From contig LURR01000012.1 in assembly GCA_001628485.1 (NCBI GenBank), positions 1 to 64,000 of the forward strand: a DNA stretch of 64,000 nucleotides, written 5' to 3'. Shown in pieces: positions 17,474 through 24,358 of this stretch. The position numbers were made by a program, and so were the translations under genes. This DNA is from Marine group II euryarchaeote REDSEA-S11_B3N4 (GTDB lineage Archaea > Thermoplasmatota > Poseidoniia > Poseidoniales > Thalassarchaeaceae). Numbering within the stretch: the stretch's first letter is position 1; every line of letters begins with the position of its first letter. The notes under the pieces are model-generated. The model searched no databases. It saw only the letters and a list, made by a program, of their open reading frames with translations, and was not told the DNA's origin.

Positions 17474-19415
17474 CGAGAAGTCCCACCTTTACCAGATATC
17501 TTGTACCTTCGGGGACGAGAAACTCCTGCATGCAACTCTTTCCATCGCAGATCAGTGAGGCATTCCCCCCCTTCCCGAAGATCATATCCATGGCCTCTTT
17601 TCCGTTGCTCGATTGGTCCTTTAGATCAATAATCTCTATGATACTCCAATCATCAGGTGCCGAGACATTCACGCCCCCGGAAGCAAGGAAGACGTCCCCC
17701 TCGTGTCCACTGCTCCAGTCAACATGTAGCATCGATGCAGCTCGGTGATAATTGCCCCTGGTGTTATTTGTCGACCAGAGAGAAGCATAAACAACTTCTC
17801 TGGATGAACTGGCGATTGGGTCAATTGGCGCTCCAAGAATGTACAAAGGCTCAGACTCCCACTCAAACCTAGATGCCACCCCTCCTATGATTACATGGGT
17901 TGCATCGACGACTTCTATTGAATCGTGAATAGGATCATCAGAAGGACCGAAACGATATGTCGGGACCCCATATCTAACGCCCAGAGTTATGTCAAAACCG
18001 GCTAGAACAATGGCATCAGATGGCAGATGATTTCCAATCTCGACAAATTCATCCAAATAGCGCTCTCTGTATTGAATTACACTAAGACCATTCTCCCTGT
18101 TTTCGAGGGAATCCACTGCAACTGATGTGACATGATGGGACAGCAATAGCATCACCAGGAAAGAACCAGCGATTTCAGTATTGATTGTCGCTTTGTCGGC
18201 TAAGGACTCAAGATTCTGAAAAGCCCAATTGCAAGTTAGGCAAATCAAAACAGAAAGCCAAGGCAAATGATATCTCGGATATCCGAAATCAAGTACAACC
18301 GTAAAAATGACCATACTAGGAAGCGCTATTGATGCCATTACCGGAAATCTTCGGAGCGTATCCTGCCTAATCCAGAGCCAGCTTGCAGTGAGGAAGCACA
18401 CCATCAGTGTGAAGCCGACTTCGGCCGATATGTCGTTGATCGCCATCGCTAGGCCGTAGTTTCCGACTTCATCAGTCATGCTATTCACAACTCCCAATGC
18501 CTGGGGCTCAAAACTGGCGAAAGGACTCCCGTGGTCAATCATATCAGAAACCAAAAAAGGCAATTGAAACAAAATCCATGAACCCAAGAAAACAGGAATC
18601 GCATTCCTGTGCCGATGCATTGCCCAGATGCAAATTGGGAGCGAAATTCCTAGGTATAGGTATGGATATTTTACTGCGCCCACTAAAGATGCAACTATGC
18701 CCAGTCCGATATAGTCAGCTCTGTTCAGAACGTCATCGTTCAACACATCCAGTGCGATTCTGAAGGCCATCACCAATCCTCCTGTGGCCAAAGCCTCTAG
18801 GTACGCTGTTCGCCCGAATAATAGCATGGTTGGAAGGGCCAGAACCACCGCGGCCGCAGTCACGCCCCCAAGGGCCCCATTGCCTCTTTCCGCCAGGGCT
18901 TGAATTTGCCAGCCGCACGCGACAAGACATGCAATCGGCACGAAATTAACCTCGTACCTACTTCCTGTCAACCCAATCTCAATCGCGAGCAATCCAGACA
19001 TTATTTTGGGTCGGAACGAGAAATCCATATCTTGGTGGAATGGCTCCCAACTCCATCTACCTAGGTATCTGTTTGCAGTTTGCAGGTGGTCGGCCTGATC
19101 CCACTGCATTGGACTCGACCAAAGCGGATCAATCCAACCCAAAATCACCGCAAAAGCCGGCACGAATAACCATCTCAAGTCTCTCTTCGAAAAAAACGAA
19201 TCCTTGAGAATGATTGTGACCAGTATGAGAATTAGCCCCATCGACGCGATAATGGGGGGCCAGACATCCCATCCTAGCTCTCCAAAAGATGCCACCAACC
19301 AACCGGAGAGTAGAACTACTGCTAACCAGCTCTTCGCTAGCCTTTCACCCGCCGTGCCACTAATGCCTAAGGTTCGCATTACCGTGACTAGTTGATACCA
19401 AACACGCCTCTGCAT
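17463..19415 (-). CDS. Multi-pass membrane glycosyltransferase, GT39/PMT-like (GT-C fold)
   Basis: About 650 residues from ATG 19415; a TTG at 19439 is upstream and an ATG at 19379 is also possible. Some ten hydrophobic helices fill residues 30-430. An acidic pair in the first outer loop (WDQADHLQTANRYL) is placed where GT-C enzymes keep a catalytic Asp. The C-terminal 220 residues form a soluble external domain. GT-C enzymes transfer sugar from a polyprenyl-phosphate donor on the outer membrane face to proteins or lipids. This is the first gene of a three-gene overlapping minus-strand operon with the nucleotidyltransferase and methyltransferase. Confidence 0.72.
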   Translation of the reverse strand: MQRRVWYQLVTVMRTLGISGTAGERLAKSWLAVVLLSGWLVASFGELGWDVWPPIIASMGLILILVTIILKDSFFSKRDLRWLFVPAFAVILGWIDPLWSSPMQWDQADHLQTANRYLGRWSWEPFHQDMDFSFRPKIMSGLLAIEIGLTGSRYEVNFVPIACLVACGWQIQALAERGNGALGGVTAAAVVLALPTMLLFGRTAYLEALATGGLVMAFRIALDVLNDDVLNRADYIGLGIVASLVGAVKYPYLYLGISLPICIWAMHRHRNAIPVFLGSWILFQLPFLVSDMIDHGSPFASFEPQALGVVNSMTDEVGNYGLAMAINDISAEVGFTLMVCFLTASWLWIRQDTLRRFPVMASIALPSMVIFTVVLDFGYPRYHLPWLSVLICLTCNWAFQNLESLADKATINTEIAGSFLVMLLLSHHVTSVAVDSLENRENGLSVIQYRERYLDEFVEIGNHLPSDAIVLAGFDITLGVRYGVPTYRFGPSDDPIHDSIEVVDATHVIIGGVASRFEWESEPLYILGAPIDPIASSSREVVYASLWSTNNTRGNYHRAASMLHVDWSSGHEGDVFLASGGVNVSAPDDWSIIEIIDLKDQSSNGKEAMDMIFGKGGNASLICDGKSCMQEFLVPEGTRYLVKVGLLDED

Positions 19416-19471
19416 GTATTCACGTGGGCACTGTGGCAATTATCACTGTAATCGAGAGTCTAGACTGCGTG

Positions 19472-20046
19472 TTACTCTAGGAAGGAGGAAAATTCCGGGA
19501 GACTCTTTCTTGTCAAATCGGGGACCTTTGCAGCTTCGGAAGGATAGCCCACTGGCATCAGTAACATCGCATGCTCATGGTCTGGCCTATCGAGAATATC
19601 GCGAAGAAATCCCATCGGGGATGGAGTGTGAGGAAGCGTCGCAAGCCCCATGTTGTGAATCGATGAGATGAACAGGCCAGCAGCAATACCACATGACTCT
19701 TGGGAGTAGTATGTGGGAGCCATCCCCTCCTTTCTTTCTCTCTTAGCTTGCCTGAAAAGAACAACAACCCAAGGCGCATTGGTGATGTGGCTCTTCACGT
19801 GGTCTGTTCCCAGGGGGGCTAGCACCTCCTCCCACTCTTCAGGAAGTGAGCCCCTGAAGGAGCGGTACCGGCAGTCCTGATTGCTAACTCTATCAACTCA
19901 CGGGGGACTTTCTTTTTCGAAAAGTGACGGGTGGTTCTCCTTGAACTCATTTGGCTGTAGAAAGACTTCGCTCTTCGAAGCATCTCCTCACGCTCTATCT
20001 CGGAGAATTCAAGGGGGACAAAACCTCCACTCTCGCCGGCACTCAT
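19472..20046 (-). pseudogene. Broken nitroreductase, iodotyrosine-deiodinase-like family
   Basis: Two adjacent frames carry the two ends of one protein. From ATG 20046 the first frame gives the FMN-binding start RRTTRHFSKKKVPRE and ends in RTAGTAPSGAH, then runs into a stop. The second frame resumes with SLPEEWEEVLAPLGTD and continues through YYSQESCGIAAGLFIS, THTPSPMGFLRDIL and PVGYPSEAAKVPDL to the stop at 19472. In the intact family about 35 residues, including the PWxFVVV strand and a helix, lie between GA(H/N) and the (P)xEW segment. Here they are missing and the frame shifts at about 19846-19855. A deletion not divisible by three explains both. The flanking motifs are still well kept, so the loss is recent or an assembly artefact. 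Confidence 0.85.
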
Positions 20047-20612
20047 GTATTCCCTAAGTCGCGTCTTACCATCAAGGCTGCCATGGTGATAGATGCCATT
20101 ACTAACGTAATCGTAAACCCTGGAAGCGAGCTATCCTCGTCTTGGCAGTATGTCTCGGACCCTCCCCAAGTGCCATTGTCGAACCAGCAGTCTGACCAGA
20201 CCCTCCAACCGAAGCCAACATCTGGTATATTGGACTCTGAACCGTTCTCCGTCTCAATGATGAATTTCCAGTTGATGTAAGAGTAACCGGGCTCGGTATC
20301 GAGCTTGCCAACGAATTCACCATCATCTCCTCTATCCATATGTGTCTCTTGGGGAGGGTAACAGATTCCAGAGTTGATGCAAACCTGGGTAATCCACCTG
20401 ATGTTTGAGATATTTGAATCATCATCCATAAGCAAAATCACACTGTAATCAGCAGAATCAGAAGTACCGTTACTCGTTCGCATTACCTCATCGTAGTGCA
20501 ACGTCTCGATACTCGTACCCTCTAGAGAAATCGACTCGTTTACGCCCCCTTGGGACGCGCTGACCGGTAAGGACACCAAACAGACCAGTAGAAGCGCCCG
20601 CAACCTTCGCAT
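20043..20612 (-). CDS. Secreted protein with PGF-CTERM-like membrane tail
   Basis: 189 residues. The N-terminus is a signal peptide (MRRLRALLLVCLVSLPVSAS). The mature part is acidic, with several Asn-x-Ser/Thr sites and four cysteines that could pair. The end is tripartite: PGF, a hydrophobic helix (TITLVMASITMAALMV) and RR. That is the layout of PGF-CTERM signals, which archaeosortase A cleaves while attaching a lipid. No archaeosortase gene is in the window. The stop overlaps the start of the broken nitroreductase by 4 bases (ATGA), so the two once formed an operon. The function of the mature domain is not recognised. Confidence 0.7.
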   Translation of the reverse strand: MRRLRALLLVCLVSLPVSASQGGVNESISLEGTSIETLHYDEVMRTSNGTSDSADYSVILLMDDDSNISNIRWITQVCINSGICYPPQETHMDRGDDGEFVGKLDTEPGYSYINWKFIIETENGSESNIPDVGFGWRVWSDCWFDNGTWGGSETYCQDEDSSLPGFTITLVMASITMAALMVRRDLGNT

Positions 20613-20651
20613 GGATTGCCGTGTGTCTCATTGCAAATGAATGCTGACCAC

Positions 20652-21152
20652 TCAGACTTCAAGATTCCAGAGGTCATCTCCAACCCAGTGTACAGTAGAT
20701 ATGGCCTTCCCCTTGGTCATCGACATCATCTCCTCTCCATCTACGATTGCAGTTCCAGTTGCAATGGGCTCTCCTGTCTCTTGATCCCTTATCCAAACGA
20801 AGTCTCCCTCTCCTAGAGAGGGGTCGGCTATGTGGATCCCCGCTCCCATGCAGTCTGCTCCATTCCTGAGGAATGGAATTGCTCCCTCGTCTACTGCAAC
20901 CCAAGACCTCTCGACATTCCATGCAGCGATCCCCTTCAGAGTGGGGTACCAACCCATCTTACCGCATACCTCAATTCGCATAGCTAGAGGAATCCTGTCA
21001 ACCAGTATCAGGTCTGTCTCCTGATAGTGGGCCTGTTCTAGGAATCCCGAAAGGTCCACTTCTTCTCCCAGCCAATCGCCAATCTCCTCGGCAACCCCAC
21101 GAATCTGTTTGAGTCTGACAGGGGTCCTCCTCCTGAGCCTCTTGTCGACCAT
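20652..21152 (-). CDS. PUA-domain RNA-binding protein (MCT-1/Tma20-like)
   Basis: About 166 residues from ATG 21152, which gives a basic MVDKRLRRRTPVRLKQ opening; an upstream start would add a cysteine-rich leader of doubtful value. The C-terminal PUA domain is clear (VAVDEGAIPFLRNGADCMGAGI, then GDFVWIRDQETGEPIATGTAIV). The N-terminal half matches the domain that precedes PUA in archaeal homologues of MCT-1/Tma20. Eukaryotic relatives act in ribosome recycling and re-initiation with a DENR/SUI1-type partner. A role in translation is therefore likely. Confidence 0.82.
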   Translation of the reverse strand: MVDKRLRRRTPVRLKQIRGVAEEIGDWLGEEVDLSGFLEQAHYQETDLILVDRIPLAMRIEVCGKMGWYPTLKGIAAWNVERSWVAVDEGAIPFLRNGADCMGAGIHIADPSLGEGDFVWIRDQETGEPIATGTAIVDGEEMMSMTKGKAISTVHWVGDDLWNLEV

Positions 21153-21226
21153 AGTTGTTCGTGTGCAGGTAAGCGCAAGAACATGCCGAGCGCACACTTG
21201 AAGCGCAGCGCCCTTAGCGGGGTAAG

Positions 21227-21850
21227 ATGTTGGCTATCTGCCTGGACCTCGAGGGAGTGCTTATTCCTGAGATATGGATCAATGTGGCAGAAAGGACGGG
21301 AATTAGCGCACTAACCAGAACGACCAGGGATGAGCCAGACTACGACCGTCTGATGAGTTACAGACTCGGAATTCTGGACCAGAACGATATCAAGATGGGC
21401 GACATAACATCAACGATTGAATCGATGGATCCTATGGAGGGGGCGACGGAGCTCCTCGTCTCTCTGGAGTCTCGGTGGCCCACTCTTATCCTGTCTGATA
21501 CCTTCTCCCAGTTCGCGAAGCCGATGATGAAAAAATTGGGTAACCCAACACTTCTCTGTCACACTCTAGTGATAGACGAAACTGGTAGGATAGAGGACTG
21601 GGAGATCAGGTACGATGACCACAAGAGAAAGACAGTCGAATCGCTAATCGAGATGAATTACCAAGTAATCGCCGCAGGCGACTCATACAATGACACTTCT
21701 ATGCTATCGGCTGCAAGTGCGGGAATCCTCTTTAGACCCCCAGACAATGTCGTCCAGGAGTTTCCTCAATTCCCTGTTGCAATGGATTACTCGGAACTGA
21801 TTGATGCGATAGAGTCGGCTGCAAGAGACCTTGGTGAGCTATGGAATTAG
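21227..21850 (+). CDS. thrH: ThrH-like phosphoserine phosphatase / homoserine phosphotransferase
   Basis: 207 residues, HAD superfamily. ThrH removes phosphate from phosphoserine and can pass it to homoserine. The sequence follows ThrH closely: the nucleophile motif is DLEGVLIPEIW (Asp7, with Glu9 where other HADs have Asp), followed by TTRDEPDYDRLM, the LSDTFSQF motif II, and GDSYNDTSML motif IV. ThrH is best known from Proteobacteria, so this gene may be of bacterial origin. It would supply serine or feed threonine synthesis. It lies between the divergent PUA gene and S8e. Confidence 0.87.
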   Translation: MLAICLDLEGVLIPEIWINVAERTGISALTRTTRDEPDYDRLMSYRLGILDQNDIKMGDITSTIESMDPMEGATELLVSLESRWPTLILSDTFSQFAKPMMKKLGNPTLLCHTLVIDETGRIEDWEIRYDDHKRKTVESLIEMNYQVIAAGDSYNDTSMLSAASAGILFRPPDNVVQEFPQFPVAMDYSELIDAIESAARDLGELWN

Positions 21851-21901
21851 GCGTTTTCGACTCCAATCGTTTGAAATAAGGCTGGTAGGTCGGCGAGACG
21901 C

Positions 21902-22294
21902 ATGGCGAAGTGGCACGGCATCTCTCGTAGGAAGCCTACAGGTGGACGCTTGAAGCGTCCGAACAGGTACAGGGGCAAGAGGAGGACGGAGGTCGCTAGC
22001 GAGGAGCAACTAGCATACGTCGGAGAGGCCGACGCTCGCAAGAATTACCGAAAGAGATCCGGTTCACAAACCGTTCGAACACTCTCGGTTAATCAGGTAA
22101 ACGTCAACATGAAGGGAGGCAAGACCGTAAGGGCCACGGTCAAGAATGTAGTCGGTAACGATGCAGATCCAAACTACATCAGGAGGAACATCGTGACCAA
22201 GGGAGCCGTTCTGGATACTGACCAAGGCCTAGTCAAAGTAACTAGCAGGCCGGGTATGCACGGTGTAGTCAGCGGTGTCCTCGTGGAAGAATGA
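21902..22294 (+). CDS. rps8e: Small-subunit ribosomal protein S8e
   Basis: 130 residues. The N-terminus MAKWHGISRRKPTGG and the next basic stretch are the family signature, and the beta-barrel core ends with GRPGMHG-type turns (SRPGMHGVVSGVLVEE). S8e is shared by archaea and eukaryotes and absent from bacteria. Length is typical. The gene starts the S8e-SRP19 segment on the plus strand. Confidence 0.96.
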   Translation: MAKWHGISRRKPTGGRLKRPNRYRGKRRTEVASEEQLAYVGEADARKNYRKRSGSQTVRTLSVNQVNVNMKGGKTVRATVKNVVGNDADPNYIRRNIVTKGAVLDTDQGLVKVTSRPGMHGVVSGVLVEE

Positions 22295-22341
22295 TCTCAC
22301 GAAGGCCTCAAGTCACACGTCACATAGGGTAAGGCGTTAGC

Positions 22342-22782
22342 ATGGCGGCAAAGCGGGATGAGATGACACTGTGGACCGGTTATTTCGATTCCAGGCTTAG
22401 CCGTTCAAATGGGAGGAGAGTACCTAAGCAGGCTAGTATCCCAAAACCCACTCTAGAATCAGTAGTTTGGGCTGCTCGCAGTGCGGGGGTTAGGAAGATG
22501 AGGCAGGAGCCTGAAGCCAGCCATCCATCCAGGCCACATGCTAAGGAAGGCAGGTTGGTGATGCCACCGAGCCACGTCTTCGAAGTAACTGGTACTTCCA
22601 GCAAGGAAGGTGCCATGCAAGCAATAGGAACGGCGCTCAACAGGAGATCCAAGGAGGCTAAGGAGCAGGGCAAGGAAACATCCAGAGGTCCAGCCAAGGG
22701 AGATAGAAGGAGAAGAGCCCAGAGGAAGCCATTCAAACACAGAAAGAGCCCACAGAGGAAAAAGAAGTTCGGTCGGAAGTGA
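22342..22782 (+). CDS. srp19: Signal recognition particle subunit SRP19
   Basis: 146 residues. SRP19 binds the tips of helices 6 and 8 of SRP RNA and prepares it for SRP54. The archaeal/eukaryotic signature YFDSRLSRSNGRRVPK is followed by the IPKPTLESVVWAARSAGV segment. The last 50 residues are a Lys/Arg-rich tail, longer than in many archaea, probably extra RNA contact. It follows S8e by 47 bases. Confidence 0.9.
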   Translation: MAAKRDEMTLWTGYFDSRLSRSNGRRVPKQASIPKPTLESVVWAARSAGVRKMRQEPEASHPSRPHAKEGRLVMPPSHVFEVTGTSSKEGAMQAIGTALNRRSKEAKEQGKETSRGPAKGDRRRRAQRKPFKHRKSPQRKKKFGRK

Positions 22783-22786
22783 AGAC

Positions 22787-23188
22787 TTGTTCAATATCGA
22801 AGAGGGGGCTCCGGATCCTGAGACCTTCCTCAGACTCAGGTCTGCAGCAGGGATGAGACCTAGATCGGTGAGAGGAGCTTCTAAGGGACTTGGACAGGAA
22901 CTATTCTCGGTCATTCTTAGGTTAGAGAAATCTGGAGAAATAGTTGGAATGGGACGAGTTGTGGGTGATGGTGGCACCATTTTCGTGATTTGTGATATGA
23001 TGGTGATAGAGAGTTTTCAGAAGAAGGGAGGGGGTACCATGATCATGGACGCGATAATGGACTATCTGCTAAAAGAGGCTCCACCCAACTCATACATCAA
23101 CCTCATGGCAGATGTGGACGGATTCTACGAGAGGTGGGGGTTCGAGCCATCTCTCCCTCGATCAAGAGGAATGGTATTGAGGAATTAG
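22787..23188 (+). CDS. GNAT-family N-acetyltransferase
   Basis: 133 residues from a TTG at 22787, five bases after the SRP19 stop; no in-frame ATG precedes the fold. GNAT enzymes move acetyl from acetyl-CoA to an amine. The acetyl-CoA loop is seen as VIESFQKKGGGTMIMDAIMDY, and the C-terminal FYERWGFEPS is the usual last motif. The acceptor is unknown and could be a small amine or a protein N-terminus or lysine. Short spacing suggests co-transcription with S8e and SRP19. Confidence 0.85.
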   Translation: MFNIEEGAPDPETFLRLRSAAGMRPRSVRGASKGLGQELFSVILRLEKSGEIVGMGRVVGDGGTIFVICDMMVIESFQKKGGGTMIMDAIMDYLLKEAPPNSYINLMADVDGFYERWGFEPSLPRSRGMVLRN

Positions 23189-23192
23189 ATCT

Positions 23193-24221
23193 CTATTCCA
23201 CTGTCACGGTCCAGCCGAATTCATCAGGGGTACGTCTTTGCTGTATCTCTGTTAGTGACTCGTATAGTTCCATGGCGATTGGCCCCACGTCTCCTCCGCA
23301 GTACTCGACAACTCTCTCCCCATGCTCTATCTTCCCTATCGATGAGATGACAGCGGCAGTTCCCACGCAGAAGCACTCATCAGCTTCCAAGGCGTAGTCT
23401 ACGTCTATCTTTTCCTCCCTGACCTCGTAGCCCTTTGACTCCGCCAGCTGCATCACTGAGGATCTCGTGACTCCTGGTAGAATAGTCCCTGTCAACTCGG
23501 GTGTCGAGATGACTTCATTCTTCACGCAGAAGAAGTTAGCAGCCCCCACTTCCTCGATGTACCTGTGGTTGACCGCATCGAGGTAGATTATTTCCGAGTA
23601 ACCCTCGCTCTTTGCCATCTGAGAGGGAACCATTCCAGGTGCGTAGTTACCAATCGCCTTTACCCCTCCCGAACCTCCTGGAGCAGCTCTGTGGAACTCG
23701 TCTGAGACTCTGAGAGAGGTTGGCGTTATTCCTCCCTTGAAGTACGGTCCGACTGGTGAGACGTAGACCAGGAAAGTGTATTCTGGGGCAGGTGCGACTC
23801 CCAGTATCGCCCCGCTTCCGAATAGGAGCGGCCTGACGTAAAGCGCACCCTTACCCATCGGTGGAACCCATCTGGAGTTCTCTCTCACGGTCTGCATTAT
23901 TGCATTGAGGAACATCTCCTCTGGAACGGGAGTCATCCCGAGCCTTCGTGCCCCTTCCCGAGACCTCCTTGCGTTCTCCTGAGGTCTGAAGAGAACGATA
24001 CTACCGTCTGCCGCATGCTGTGCCTTCATACCCTCGAACAGTCCCTGGCCGTAGTTGATAACCCCAGCAGCCGGAGACAGGCTTAGGTTCTGGAAGTCCT
24101 GCATCTTCCCTTGTCCCCAGTCATCTCCCTGCTTACATGTGGCTATGTACATTCGATCAGTTTCCGTGAAACTGAAAGTGAGTGAGTCCCAGTCTACCTC
24201 TGGTAAACCGTCTTCAGTCAT
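23193..24221 (-). CDS. ilvE: Branched-chain amino acid aminotransferase
   Basis: 342 residues, PLP fold type IV. It performs the last step of valine, leucine and isoleucine synthesis, using glutamate as amino donor. The INYGQGLFEGMKA segment, the PLP lysine in GGVKAIGNYA, the YLDAVNHRYIEEVGAANFF stretch and the phosphate loop TGTILPGVTRSSV all fit class IV aminotransferases of the longer (BCAT, group II) type. Length is typical. The N-terminus MTEDGLPEVDW with ATG at 24221 is consistent with the family. Confidence 0.93.
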   Translation of the reverse strand: MTEDGLPEVDWDSLTFSFTETDRMYIATCKQGDDWGQGKMQDFQNLSLSPAAGVINYGQGLFEGMKAQHAADGSIVLFRPQENARRSREGARRLGMTPVPEEMFLNAIMQTVRENSRWVPPMGKGALYVRPLLFGSGAILGVAPAPEYTFLVYVSPVGPYFKGGITPTSLRVSDEFHRAAPGGSGGVKAIGNYAPGMVPSQMAKSEGYSEIIYLDAVNHRYIEEVGAANFFCVKNEVISTPELTGTILPGVTRSSVMQLAESKGYEVREEKIDVDYALEADECFCVGTAAVISSIGKIEHGERVVEYCGGDVGPIAMELYESLTEIQQRRTPDEFGWTVTVE

Positions 24222-24358
24222 CCGCGCACCCCGATTGTTGGGGAGGGGACCGCCTCGGCTTTCAACGGTTCCGCTGGTGACCCCCCCGGCATGGTTATGG
24301 CCCCTCGTGATTACGTAGTGTAAGGCAGTCGGTCTGAGTGCGGGATGCGGGTGAAGTC

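Noticed and set aside
22459-22980. 173-residue minus-strand frame
   Set aside because: It runs opposite both SRP19 and the GNAT gene and has no recognisable content.
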